A stretch of DNA of 64,000 nucleotides from Pseudescherichia sp031979925. GTDB taxonomy: Bacteria > Pseudomonadota > Gammaproteobacteria > Enterobacterales > Enterobacteriaceae. The stretch lies in contig NZ_DALZFB010000012.1 of assembly GCF_031979925.1 (NCBI RefSeq), positions 53,482 through 117,481 of the forward strand, written 5' to 3'. Under the pieces are notes generated by a model, which saw only the letters and a program-made list of their open reading frames with translations, made no database searches and was not told where the DNA came from. This document shows, one piece after another, positions 32,739-41,966 of this stretch. The position numbers were made by a program, and so were the translations under genes. Positions within the stretch are counted from its first letter, which is position 1. Each line of letters opens with the position of its first letter.

Positions 32739-34376
32739 TTACTTCGCCTGACGCTTCTGGTAGTCGCTGGCGGCTTTCACAAAGCCTGAGAACAGCGGAT
32801 GCCCATCGCGCGGCGTTGAAGTAAATTCCGGGTGGAACTGACAGGCAACAAACCACGGATGGTTTGGCACCTCGATGATCTCGACCAACTGATCATCGCC
32901 GGAACGGCCTGCAACACGCAGACCCGCAGCTTCAATTTGTTTCAACAGCATGTTGTTAACTTCATAGCGGTGACGATGACGTTCAACAATAGTCGACGAA
33001 CCGTACATCTGACGCACCAGGCTATCGTCATCAAGCTGACACTGCTGCGCACCAAGACGCATTGTGCCGCCCAGGTCGCTCTTCTCAGAGCGCACTTCGA
33101 CGTTGCCTTCTTCGTCACGCCATTCGGTAATGAGAGCCACAACCGGGAACTTACAGTCTGGCACAAATTCCGTTGAGTTAGCGTTGTCCATCCCCGCCAC
33201 GTTGCGCGCAAACTCGATCAGCGCAACCTGCATACCCAGGCAGATGCCCAGATAAGGAATATTGTGTTCACGCGCATAGCGTGCGGTGGCGATCTTACCT
33301 TCTACGCCACGGTAGCCGAAGCCACCAGGGATCAAGATAGCATCCAGATCCTTCAAGATTTCTACACCACGTGTTTCAACATCTTGCGAATCGATCAATT
33401 TGATGTTGACGGTAACACGGTTTTTCAGGCCGCCATGCTTCAGCGCTTCAATCACCGACTTGTAGGCATCCGGCAGCTCGATGTACTTGCCGACCATACC
33501 GATAGTGACTTCACCTGACGGATTCGCCTCTTCGTAGATAACCTGTTCCCATTCGCTCAGGTTAGCTTCCGGACAGCTCAAGCTGAATCGTTTACAAATA
33601 TAATCGTCCAGCCCCTGTGATTTCAACAGGCCCGGAATTTTATAAATCGAATCGACGTCTTTCATTGAAATAACGGCCTTTTCCGGCACGTTACAGAACA
33701 ATGCAATTTTCGCACGTTCGTTAGCAGGTACGGCGCGATCGGAGCGGCAAACCAGAATGTCTGGCTGAATACCGATAGAGAGCAGCTCTTTTACGGAGTG
33801 CTGGGTTGGCTTGGTTTTCACTTCGCCCGCGGCAGCCATGTAAGGCACCAGGGTAAGGTGCATAAACAGCGCGTGTTCACGGCCAATATCTACCGCCAGC
33901 TGGCGGATCGCTTCGAGGAACGGCAGGGATTCGATATCACCCACGGTACCGCCAATCTCAACCAGCACCACATCGTGGCCTTCGCCGCCGGCAATGATGC
34001 GCTCTTTAATGGCGTTGGTGATGTGCGGAATAACCTGAACGGTTGCGCCCAGGTAGTCGCCACGGCGCTCTTTGCGCAGTACGTCAGAGTAGATACGGCC
34101 GGTAGTGAAGTTGTTGCGGCGCGTCATTTTAGTACGAATGAAACGCTCGTAGTGGCCCAGATCCAGGTCGGTTTCGGCGCCGTCTTCCGTAACGAACACT
34201 TCCCCGTGTTGGATAGGACTCATGGTACCCGGATCGACGTTGATATACGGATCCAGTTTCATCATGGTCACGTTAAGGCCACGGGCTTCAAGAATGGCTG
34301 CGAGGGAGGCGGCTGCAATGCCTTTACCCAGAGAGGATACAACCCCGCCGGTCACAAAAATATAGTTCGTTGTCAT
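32739..34376 (-). CDS. pyrG: PyrG, CTP synthase
   Basis: A 545-residue enzyme aminating UTP to CTP with glutamine. The N-terminal synthase domain starts with FVTGGVVSSLGKGIAAASLA (P-loop-like). The C-terminal class I glutamine amidotransferase domain has the Cys nucleophile in YLGICLGMQVAL (about 379) and the His-Glu pair in CQFHPEFTS (about 515-517). Full length. Confidence 0.99.
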   Translation of the reverse strand: MTTNYIFVTGGVVSSLGKGIAAASLAAILEARGLNVTMMKLDPYINVDPGTMSPIQHGEVFVTEDGAETDLDLGHYERFIRTKMTRRNNFTTGRIYSDVLRKERRGDYLGATVQVIPHITNAIKERIIAGGEGHDVVLVEIGGTVGDIESLPFLEAIRQLAVDIGREHALFMHLTLVPYMAAAGEVKTKPTQHSVKELLSIGIQPDILVCRSDRAVPANERAKIALFCNVPEKAVISMKDVDSIYKIPGLLKSQGLDDYICKRFSLSCPEANLSEWEQVIYEEANPSGEVTIGMVGKYIELPDAYKSVIEALKHGGLKNRVTVNIKLIDSQDVETRGVEILKDLDAILIPGGFGYRGVEGKIATARYAREHNIPYLGICLGMQVALIEFARNVAGMDNANSTEFVPDCKFPVVALITEWRDEEGNVEVRSEKSDLGGTMRLGAQQCQLDDDSLVRQMYGSSTIVERHRHRYEVNNMLLKQIEAAGLRVAGRSGDDQLVEIIEVPNHPWFVACQFHPEFTSTPRDGHPLFSGFVKAASDYQKRQAK

Positions 34377-34537
34377 GCTGAACCTGAGAAGTTAGGTTTA
34401 AAAGACGATGGAATAACCAGGACGGGAAAGTAGTATACCGGAACTACGCAGTCGCCACAAACTTTCATTATCCCTCCTCTTCTCATCTTCAGCGAACCAC
34501 GGGGAGTGAGAAAATAGCTCGTTTACGGCAAATGTTT

Positions 34538-34551
34538 TTGACGTAAATCAA
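34538..34551 (+). promoter_or_regulatory. FNR-like box between mazG and pyrG
   Basis: TTGAC-GTAA-ATCAA differs from the FNR consensus TTGAT-N4-ATCAA at one base. It lies about 160 bp before the pyrG start. The overlapping 9-bp inverted repeat ATCAAGCGC (34547-34555) / GCGCTTGAT (34581-34589) could also be a weak mazG transcript-end structure. Function unproven. Confidence 0.3.
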
Positions 34552-34601
34552 GCGCTTGTTATTTAAAAATCTTACTAATCGCGCTTGATTCACAAAACTC
34601 G

Positions 34602-35393
34602 TTAGAGATCAGTTTCCTGGCGCTTTACCTCCTGCCAGACTTCTTCCATGGTTTCGAGGTCAACGCCGGTCATCGCCAGGCCGCGAGAGGCGACAATTCG
34701 TTCAACTTCACGGAAGCGACGCTCAAACTTCAGGTTTGCTTTTTGCAGGGCGGTTTCAGCTTTTACTCCTAAATGGCGGGAAAGATTCACGGTAGCGAAG
34801 AGCAGATCGCCCACTTCCTCCTCCAGTTTGGCCTGATCCACTACCGCCTGCTGCGCCTCGTGCATCACCTCGTCGATCTCTTCATGCACCTTACCGAGCA
34901 CCGGGCCAAGCGAGTCCCAGTCAAAGCCCACCGCCGAGCAGCGTTTCTGAATCTTGTGCGCCCGCATCAGCGCCGGAAAGGCGTGGGGAATATCGTCCAG
35001 CGCCGAGTGCTGGGCTTTTTCGGCCCGCTCGCTGGTTTTGATCTCCTCCCAGCGCGCCAGCACTTCACTGCTGTTGCTGGCGGTAGCGTCGGCAAAGATA
35101 TGCGGATGGCGGCGCTCGAGCTTGTCGCTGATAGCCGCGCAAATGTCGTTAAAGTCAAAACGTCTCTGCTCCTGGGCCATCTGGGCGTAGAACACCACCT
35201 GGAACAGCAGATCCCCCAGCTCGCCGCGCAGATCGTCAAGATCGTTGCGAGCGATGGCGTCGAGCACCTCGTAGGTCTCCTCCAGCGTGTAGGGCGCGAT
35301 GGTGGCGAAGGTCTGCTCTTTATCCCACGGGCAGCCGGTTTCCGGGTCGCGCAGGCGCTGCATGATGCCCAGCAGGCGATTGATTTGATTCAT
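34602..35393 (-). CDS. mazG: MazG, nucleoside triphosphate pyrophosphohydrolase
   Basis: A 263-residue all-alpha NTP pyrophosphatase with two MazG domains. Both metal-binding EExxE…D motifs are visible, TLEETYEVLDAI…LRGELGDLLFQVVFYA and EEVGDLLFATVNLSRH. In E. coli it hydrolyses non-canonical NTPs and lowers ppGpp. In K-12 it is the last gene of relA–mazEF–mazG; here it follows relA directly, with only a REP element between, and mazEF lies about 11 kb away. Confidence 0.97.
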   Translation of the reverse strand: MNQINRLLGIMQRLRDPETGCPWDKEQTFATIAPYTLEETYEVLDAIARNDLDDLRGELGDLLFQVVFYAQMAQEQRRFDFNDICAAISDKLERRHPHIFADATASNSSEVLARWEEIKTSERAEKAQHSALDDIPHAFPALMRAHKIQKRCSAVGFDWDSLGPVLGKVHEEIDEVMHEAQQAVVDQAKLEEEVGDLLFATVNLSRHLGVKAETALQKANLKFERRFREVERIVASRGLAMTGVDLETMEEVWQEVKRQETDL

Positions 35394-35410
35394 ATGATTT
35401 CCTGAATAAA

Positions 35411-35444
35411 ACGCCGGGTGGCGCTAACGCTTACCCGGCTTACA
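35411..35444. repeat. REP element between relA and mazG
   Basis: ACGCCGGGTGGCGC…GCTTACCCGGCTTAC, a single REP unit. It marks the place where mazEF is found in E. coli K-12. Confidence 0.82.
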
Positions 35445-35457
35445 ACATAATATGCGG

Positions 35458-37695
35458 TTAACCGCCGTGCAGACGACGGGCGTCAATCACGTCCGGAACC
35501 TGGTTGAGCTTGCCGAGCACGCGTCCCAGCACCTGCAGGTTATAGATCTCGATATTCATATCGATAGTGGCAAGCTGCTGCCGGGTATCGCTCCGGCTGG
35601 CCACGCCGAGAACGTTCACCTTCTCGTTAGCGAGAATAGTGGTGATATCGCGCAGCAGGCCGCTGCGATCGTTGGCGGTGACGCGCACTACCAGCGAGTA
35701 GCCCGCCGAGTAGCTCTCGCCCCACACCGCATCAACGATGCGCTCCGGCGCATGGGATTGCAGCTCCGTCAGCTGGTCGCAGTCGGCGCGGTGGATAGAG
35801 ATCCCACGCCCCTGGGTGATAAAGCCAACGATCTCATCCCCTGGGATCGGCTGGCAGCAGCGGGCAATGTGGTGCATCAGATTACCGACGCCCTCGACCA
35901 CCACCCGGCCATTGTCTTTGCTGTTACGACCCTGCGGGGCATAGGTCTTCTGCTGCAGCTGCTTCAGCGCGGCGGCGTCCTGCTCTTCGGCGCTGGGCTT
36001 GTTAAAGTGCGACTGCAGGAAGTTCACCATCTGGTTGAGACGAATATCGCCTCCGCCGATGGCTGCCAGCAGCTCCTCCATCTCATTGAAGTTGTAGCGC
36101 GGCAGCAGGTGCTTCTCCGCCTCTTTCAGGCTGATGCCCAGATGCGCCAGCTCATCGTCGAGGATCTGGCGACCCGCGAGGATATTCTTGTCACGATCCT
36201 GCTTGCGGAACCAGGCGTGGATCTTCGAGCGTCCGCGGCTGGTGGTCACATAGCCCAGGTTCGGGTTCAGCCAGTCGCGGCTCGGGTTCGGCTGCTTCTG
36301 GGTGATGATCTCAATCTGATCGCCCATCTGTAGCTGATAGGTAAAGGGCACAATGCGCCCGCTAATCTTGGCCCCGATGCAGCGATGACCGACGTCGCTG
36401 TGGATATGGTAGGCAAAATCGAGCGGCGTCGATCCGGCGGGCAGATCCACAACGTCACCTTTCGGCGTAAAGACATAGACGCGATCGTCAAAGACCTGGC
36501 TGCGCACCTCGTCGAGCATTTCGCCAGAATCCGCCATCTCCTCCTGCCAGGCGATCAGCTTACGCAGCCAGGCGATGCGATCCTCGTGGCTGGTGCGCGC
36601 CCCGGTTGCCACCGTCCCCTCTTTGTATTTCCAGTGGGCGGCGACGCCCAGCTCGGCATCCTCATGCATCTGTTTGGTGCGGATCTGGATCTCAACGGTT
36701 TTACCCTCCGGCCCCAGCACCACGGTATGGATCGACTGATAGCCGTTCGGCTTCGGGTTTGCCACATAGTCATCAAACTCATCCGGCAGATGACGATGGT
36801 GGGTATGGACGATCCCCAGCGCGGCGTAGCAGTCTTGCAGGCGCTCGGCGACGATACGCACCGCCCGCACGTCAAACAGCTCGTCAAAGGCGAGATCCTT
36901 CTTCTGCATTTTGCGCCAGATGCTGTAGATATGCTTCGGACGCCCATAAACTTCCGCTTTGACGCCCTCCTGCTTCATCTCGGCGCGCAGGTGTCTGACA
37001 AACTCATCAATATAGCGTTCGCGATCGATCCGCCGCTCATGCAGCAGTTTAGCGATGCGCTTGTACTCCGCCGGATGCAGATAGCGGAAGCAGTAATCTT
37101 CCAGCTCCCACTTCAGCTGGCCGATACCCAGCCGGTTTGCCAGCGGGGCGTAGATATTGGTGCACTCTTTGGCCGCCAGCACGCGTTCGTCTTCCGGCGC
37201 GTCCTTCACCTCACGCAGGTGGGCGACGCGCTCGGCCAGCTTAATGACCACGCAGCGGAAATCATCCACCATTGCCAACAGCATGCGGCGGACGTTATCG
37301 ACCTGCTCAGAGGAGACGGCATCGGTATGCGTGGCCTTGAGCTGGCGGATAGCCGCCATATCACGCACGCCATAGATCAGCGCAACAACGGACTTACTCA
37401 CGCTTTCGCGCAGCACCGCTTCGCTCACCACCTCGGCATCCGCCAGCGGGAAGAGCAGCGCGGCCTGCAGCGTATCGATGTCCATACTGAGCATGGAGAG
37501 GATTTCGACCATCTCGACGCCGCGCCACAGCAGCAGCTCGGCGTCAGGGTGGCCCTGGGTGTGTTGCAGGCAGTACTCACAGGTTTCGGCTAGGCGCTCA
37601 CACGAGGGCTGGCTGGAGATCCCCAGACTTGCGATCCATTTTTTCGAATCGAATTCACCCGCTCGATTAAGATGTGCACTTCTTACCGCAACCAT
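35458..37695 (-). CDS. relA: RelA, (p)ppGpp synthetase
   Basis: A 745-residue ribosome-associated stringent-response enzyme. The N-terminal pseudo-hydrolase domain lacks the HD pair found in SpoT. The synthetase domain carries YGRPKHIYSIWRKMQKK and FDELFDVRAVRI. The TGS domain (VYVFTPKGDVVDLPAGSTPLDFAYHIHSDVGHRC), helical, zinc-finger (HHIARCCQPIPGDEIVGF) and ACT domains follow. A palindrome TGCCGAATTCGGCA (37732-37745) lies in its 5' region, between the rlmD stop and the relA start. Confidence 0.98.
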   Translation of the reverse strand: MVAVRSAHLNRAGEFDSKKWIASLGISSQPSCERLAETCEYCLQHTQGHPDAELLLWRGVEMVEILSMLSMDIDTLQAALLFPLADAEVVSEAVLRESVSKSVVALIYGVRDMAAIRQLKATHTDAVSSEQVDNVRRMLLAMVDDFRCVVIKLAERVAHLREVKDAPEDERVLAAKECTNIYAPLANRLGIGQLKWELEDYCFRYLHPAEYKRIAKLLHERRIDRERYIDEFVRHLRAEMKQEGVKAEVYGRPKHIYSIWRKMQKKDLAFDELFDVRAVRIVAERLQDCYAALGIVHTHHRHLPDEFDDYVANPKPNGYQSIHTVVLGPEGKTVEIQIRTKQMHEDAELGVAAHWKYKEGTVATGARTSHEDRIAWLRKLIAWQEEMADSGEMLDEVRSQVFDDRVYVFTPKGDVVDLPAGSTPLDFAYHIHSDVGHRCIGAKISGRIVPFTYQLQMGDQIEIITQKQPNPSRDWLNPNLGYVTTSRGRSKIHAWFRKQDRDKNILAGRQILDDELAHLGISLKEAEKHLLPRYNFNEMEELLAAIGGGDIRLNQMVNFLQSHFNKPSAEEQDAAALKQLQQKTYAPQGRNSKDNGRVVVEGVGNLMHHIARCCQPIPGDEIVGFITQGRGISIHRADCDQLTELQSHAPERIVDAVWGESYSAGYSLVVRVTANDRSGLLRDITTILANEKVNVLGVASRSDTRQQLATIDMNIEIYNLQVLGRVLGKLNQVPDVIDARRLHGG

Positions 37696-37747
37696 TGTCC
37701 TCTCCTTTCAGGGACGAAGCCTGCCGAATTCGGCAAGCCAGAATTAA

Positions 37748-39046
37748 TCACTCGTGCTCAAACAACACCATGGATTCCAGATGCCCGGTGTGCGGGAACA
37801 TATCCAGCATCGCGAGGTGCGACATAGTGTAGCCCGCATTTAATAATGCTTCGCTGTCACGGGCAAGCGTCGCGGGGTTGCATGACACGTAGACCACCTT
37901 TTTTGGGGATAGTTTTAGCACATGCTGCATCACGCCAGCCGCACCGGCGCGGGCCGGATCGAGCAGTACCTTGTTAAAACCGTGCTGTGCCCAAGGCTGC
38001 TTTGTGACGTCATCTTCCAGGTTTTCATGGAAAAAGGTCACGTTGTGCAAACCGTTCTGCTGCGCATTCTCCTTCGCCTTCTCGACAAGCGCGGCTACCC
38101 CCTCCACGCCCACCACGCTGGCGGCACGTTTTGCCAGCGGCAGGGTAAAGTTGCCCATGCCGCAGAAGAGATCCAGCACTCGGTCATCCGGCTGAATATC
38201 CAACCAGGCCAGCGCCCGGTCTACCATCTGCTGATTCACTTTATCATTAACCTGAATGAAATCACGTGGGCTAAAGGTCAGGCGTAGCCCAGCAGAAGTG
38301 TACCAGGGTAGCTCGCCGGATACCTGCTCCAGTATGGCGCTTTCCGGAGCAAGAAAAAGCGCAACGCCCTGAGAATGCGAAAAGCGTTCCAGTTTTTCGC
38401 GATCGGCGAGCGTGAGAGGTGCAGTATGGCGCAGCACCATCAGCGGGCCGTTATCGGCCAGTACCAGCTCAACGTGGCCGAGATGGCGTATCCCCTCCAG
38501 ACTCTGCAAGCATTCACGTAGTGAAGGAATTAACGCCTCAAGTTGGGGCGTCAGCACCGGGCAGCGCACCACGTTCACGATGTCGCTGGCGCTGGCTTTG
38601 CGAAAGCCCATCTCCAGCGTTTGCGTCTTCGGCTGATAGTTGAGGCTCAGCCGTGCCCGTCGCCGATAGCCCCACGGCTCGGCGGCAATGATGTCGTCCA
38701 CCTCATGTTTCATCAGGCGTGCCAGCGCGCTGCTTTTGCTGCGCTGTTGCAGTGCTACGCTGGCGTGCTGCTGCTGACAGCCGCCGCAAACGCCAAAGTG
38801 CGGACATGGCGGCGTTTCACGTTCCGGACTGTCGTTCAGTCGCCGCTTCACTGCCCCGCGGGCGAACTGGCGCTTATCTTCAGTTAGCGTCACTTCGCCA
38901 CGCTCGCCGGGCAGCAGTCCGGGCACGAACAGCGCTTTGCCGTTATGGCGTGCAACGCCCTGGCCAAAGGGATCCAGGTCGTTTACTGTTACGGTTATGA
39001 TCTCACGCGTCGTCACGCGCCGTTTTGCAGAGTAGAATTGCGCCAT
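37748..39046 (-). CDS. rlmD: RlmD, 23S rRNA (uracil-1939-C5)-methyltransferase
   Basis: A 432-residue methyltransferase with a TRAM domain at the N-terminus. A [4Fe-4S] cluster site is near residue 80 (CPHFGVCGGCQQQH), the AdoMet motif is VLDLFCGMGNFTLPLA, and the catalytic Cys is in VYVSCNPATLARD. The start at 39046 (MAQFYSAKRR) matches E. coli; the frame to 39064 adds six residues without support. Lies divergent from barA. Confidence 0.97.
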   Translation of the reverse strand: MAQFYSAKRRVTTREIITVTVNDLDPFGQGVARHNGKALFVPGLLPGERGEVTLTEDKRQFARGAVKRRLNDSPERETPPCPHFGVCGGCQQQHASVALQQRSKSSALARLMKHEVDDIIAAEPWGYRRRARLSLNYQPKTQTLEMGFRKASASDIVNVVRCPVLTPQLEALIPSLRECLQSLEGIRHLGHVELVLADNGPLMVLRHTAPLTLADREKLERFSHSQGVALFLAPESAILEQVSGELPWYTSAGLRLTFSPRDFIQVNDKVNQQMVDRALAWLDIQPDDRVLDLFCGMGNFTLPLAKRAASVVGVEGVAALVEKAKENAQQNGLHNVTFFHENLEDDVTKQPWAQHGFNKVLLDPARAGAAGVMQHVLKLSPKKVVYVSCNPATLARDSEALLNAGYTMSHLAMLDMFPHTGHLESMVLFEHE

Positions 39047-39103
39047 TGCCGGGATTTTTCTCAATCAAACATAATGACTCTAATTGTCCCATAACGGAAC
39101 TCC

Positions 39104-41860
39104 ATGACCAACTACAGCCTGCGGGCGCGAATGATGATTTTAATCTTAGCGCCAACCGTCCTGATCGGTTTACTGCTCAGCATTTTCTTTGTTGTCCATC
39201 GCTACAATGACTTACAGCAGCAGCTTGAGGACGCGGGGGCGAGTATTATCGAGCCGCTGGCGGTGGCAAGCGAATATGGCATGAACCTGCAAAACCGGGA
39301 CTCTATCGGGCAGCTAATCAGCGTTCTCCATCGCCGTCACTCCGACATCGTGCGGGCAATTTCAGTCTACGATGAGCATAATCAGCTGTTTGTCACCTCT
39401 AATTCTCATCTCGATCCCAAAGCGTTAAAGCTGCCGGATGGCGTGGCCTTTCCCCCTGTCCTGGACGTCACGCGCCAGGGCGATCTGCTGATCCTGCGCA
39501 CGCCCATTGTCTCTGAGAGCTACTCCCCGGACGAGCCGGCCCTGCCGGATGTCAAAGCGGCTAAAAATACGCTGGGCTACGTCGCGCTGGAGTTGGATCT
39601 CCGCTCCGTGCGTTTACAGCAGTATAAAGAGATTTTTATCGCCACCCTGATGATGCTCTTCTGTACCGGGATTGCCCTGATCTTTGGCTGGCGACTGATG
39701 CGCGACGTCACCGGGCCGATCCGCAACATGGTCAATACGGTAGACCGTATCCGCCGGGGACAGCTCGACAGCCGCGTAGAGGGCTTTATGCTGGGCGAGC
39801 TGGATATGCTGAAAAACGGTATCAACTCGATGGCGATGTCGCTGGCGGCGTACCACGAGGAGATGCAGCACAACATCGATCAGTCGACCTCGGACCTGCG
39901 CGAAACCCTTGAGCAGATGGAGATCCAGAACGTCGAGCTGGACCTGGCGAAGAAGCGCGCCCAGGAGGCGGCACGCATCAAGTCCGAATTTTTGGCCAAT
40001 ATGTCCCACGAGCTGCGCACCCCGCTGAACGGCGTAATTGGCTTCACCCGGCTGACGCTGAAATCTGAGCTGACGCCTACCCAGCGCGATCACCTGCATA
40101 CTATTGAGCGCTCGGCTAACAACCTGCTCGCCATCATTAACGACGTGCTCGATTTCTCCAAGCTGGAGGCTGGCAAGCTGATGCTTGAGAGCATTCCCTT
40201 CCCGCTGCGTAACGCCCTCGACGAGGTGGTGATCCTGCTGGCCCACTCCGCCCACGACAAAGGTCTGGAGCTGACCCTCAACGTTAAAAACGATGTGCCG
40301 GATAACGTGATTGGCGATCCGCTGCGCCTGCAGCAGGTCATTACCAACCTGGTGGGCAACGCCATTAAGTTTACCGAAAACGGCAACATTGACGTGCTGG
40401 TGGAGAAGCGCGCCCTGAGTAATAACAAGGTGCAGATTGAGATGCAGATCCGTGATACCGGGATCGGCATTCCAGAGCGCGACCAGTCCCGGCTCTTCCA
40501 GGCATTTCGCCAGGCGGATGCCAGCATCTCCCGACGCCATGGTGGTACCGGACTGGGGCTGGTGATCACTCAGAAGCTGGTTAATGAAATGGGGGGCGAT
40601 ATCTCCTTCCACAGCCAGCCCGGTCGCGGCTCGACCTTCTGGTTCCATATCAATCTCGATCTTAACCCCAACGTCAGCAGCGAGGGGCTGCCTACCGACT
40701 GCCTCGCTGGCAAGCGGCTGGCCTACGTCGAGCCGAACGCCGCCGCCGCACAAAGCACGTTGGATCTGCTCCAGGGAACGCCGCTGGAGGTGATCTACAG
40801 CCCGACCTTCTCTGCCCTGCCGGAGGATCGCTACGATATTCTGCTGCTGGCGGTGCCGGTGACGCTGCGCGAGCCGCTCACTATGCAGCATGAGCGGCTG
40901 GCGAAGGCCGCCGCTATGACCGACTTCCTGCTGCTGGCGCTGCCGTGTCACGTGCAGATCAACGCCGAGCAGCTTAAGCAGGAGGGGGCCGCCGCGTGCC
41001 TGTTAAAACCGCTTACCAGCACGCGCCTGCTGCCCGCGCTGACCGAGTACTGCCGCCTTAACCGCCCTCGCGAGCAGGCGCTGAACGACGACAGCAAGCT
41101 GCCGATGAGCGTGATGGCGGTAGACGATAACCCGGCCAACCTGAAGCTTATCGGCGCGCTGCTCGACGATCAGGTGCAGTACGTCGAGCTGTGCGACAGC
41201 GGACATAACGCGATCGATCGCGCGAAGCAGATGCAGTTCGATCTGATCCTGATGGATATTCAGATGCCCGATATCGACGGCATTCGCGCCTGCGAAACCA
41301 TCCGCCAGCTGCCGCACCAGCAGCAGACGCCGGTGATCGCGGTTACGGCCCACGCCATGGCCGGGCAAAAAGAGAAGCTGCTGAATGCCGGCATGAGCGG
41401 CTACCTGGCGAAGCCGATTGAAGAGGATAAGCTCCGCAGCCTGCTGCTGCGCTATCTCCCCGGCCCAGGGGTCAGTCAGTGGCTCACGCCGCCGGAGCCG
41501 GTGGAAGCGCCGGTGAACGCTGACGTCTCGCTGGACTGGCAGCTGGCCCTGCGCCAGGCGGCAAATAAACCCGATCTGGCTCGGGAAATGTTACAGATGC
41601 TGATCGCCTTCCTGCCGGAGATCCGCAATAAAGTCGAAGAGCAGCTGGTGGGGGAAGCGCCCGAGGAGCTGACGGAGGCTATTCACAAGCTGCACGGCAG
41701 CTGCGGCTACAGCGGCGTGCCGCGCCTCAAGCAGCTTTGCCACCTGATAGAGCACCACCTGCGCAGCGGCATGCCCGCCGAGGATCTGGAGCCGGAGTTT
41801 CTGGAGTTGTTGGATGAGATGGATAACGTGACGCGGGAAGCGCGCCGGTGGATTGGGTGA
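39104..41860 (+). CDS. barA: BarA, hybrid sensor histidine kinase of the UvrY/Csr cascade
   Basis: A 918-residue tripartite sensor kinase, the same length as E. coli BarA. Two transmembrane segments flank a periplasmic sensor region (N-terminal ILAPTVLIGLLLSIFFVV; second near residue 175), then HAMP. HisKA follows with the phospho-His in NMSHELRTPLNGVIG (about 302), the HATPase domain, a receiver with Asp in ILMDIQMPDIDG (about 718) and an HPt His in IHKLHGSCGYSG (about 861). It phosphorylates UvrY in response to short-chain carboxylates, turning on csrB, which is also in this window. Confidence 0.98.
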   Translation: MTNYSLRARMMILILAPTVLIGLLLSIFFVVHRYNDLQQQLEDAGASIIEPLAVASEYGMNLQNRDSIGQLISVLHRRHSDIVRAISVYDEHNQLFVTSNSHLDPKALKLPDGVAFPPVLDVTRQGDLLILRTPIVSESYSPDEPALPDVKAAKNTLGYVALELDLRSVRLQQYKEIFIATLMMLFCTGIALIFGWRLMRDVTGPIRNMVNTVDRIRRGQLDSRVEGFMLGELDMLKNGINSMAMSLAAYHEEMQHNIDQSTSDLRETLEQMEIQNVELDLAKKRAQEAARIKSEFLANMSHELRTPLNGVIGFTRLTLKSELTPTQRDHLHTIERSANNLLAIINDVLDFSKLEAGKLMLESIPFPLRNALDEVVILLAHSAHDKGLELTLNVKNDVPDNVIGDPLRLQQVITNLVGNAIKFTENGNIDVLVEKRALSNNKVQIEMQIRDTGIGIPERDQSRLFQAFRQADASISRRHGGTGLGLVITQKLVNEMGGDISFHSQPGRGSTFWFHINLDLNPNVSSEGLPTDCLAGKRLAYVEPNAAAAQSTLDLLQGTPLEVIYSPTFSALPEDRYDILLLAVPVTLREPLTMQHERLAKAAAMTDFLLLALPCHVQINAEQLKQEGAAACLLKPLTSTRLLPALTEYCRLNRPREQALNDDSKLPMSVMAVDDNPANLKLIGALLDDQVQYVELCDSGHNAIDRAKQMQFDLILMDIQMPDIDGIRACETIRQLPHQQQTPVIAVTAHAMAGQKEKLLNAGMSGYLAKPIEEDKLRSLLLRYLPGPGVSQWLTPPEPVEAPVNADVSLDWQLALRQAANKPDLAREMLQMLIAFLPEIRNKVEEQLVGEAPEELTEAIHKLHGSCGYSGVPRLKQLCHLIEHHLRSGMPAEDLEPEFLELLDEMDNVTREARRWIG

Positions 41861-41870
41861 TACCGTGGTA

Positions 41871-41955
41871 ATGCCCGGTGGCGCTTCGCTTACGCAGGCC
41901 TACAAACCCACACCGTGTTCAGCGTAGGCCCGGTAAGCGTAGCGCCACCGGGCGT
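41871..41955. repeat. REP/BIME element between barA and garK
   Basis: Two inverted REP units (ATGCCCGGTGGCGCTTCGC…AGGCCTAC and GTAGGCCCGGTAAGCG…GCCACCGGGCG) between the convergent barA and glycerate kinase genes. Confidence 0.87.
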
Positions 41956-41966
41956 TCATTCGATAG

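Noticed and set aside
36385..37593. 402-residue open frame opposite relA
   Set aside because: Shadow of relA; low-complexity, Leu/His/Arg-rich composition and no domain.
39614..40951. 445-residue open frame opposite barA
   Set aside because: Shadow of barA, with Gln/Arg/His-rich composition and no motif.
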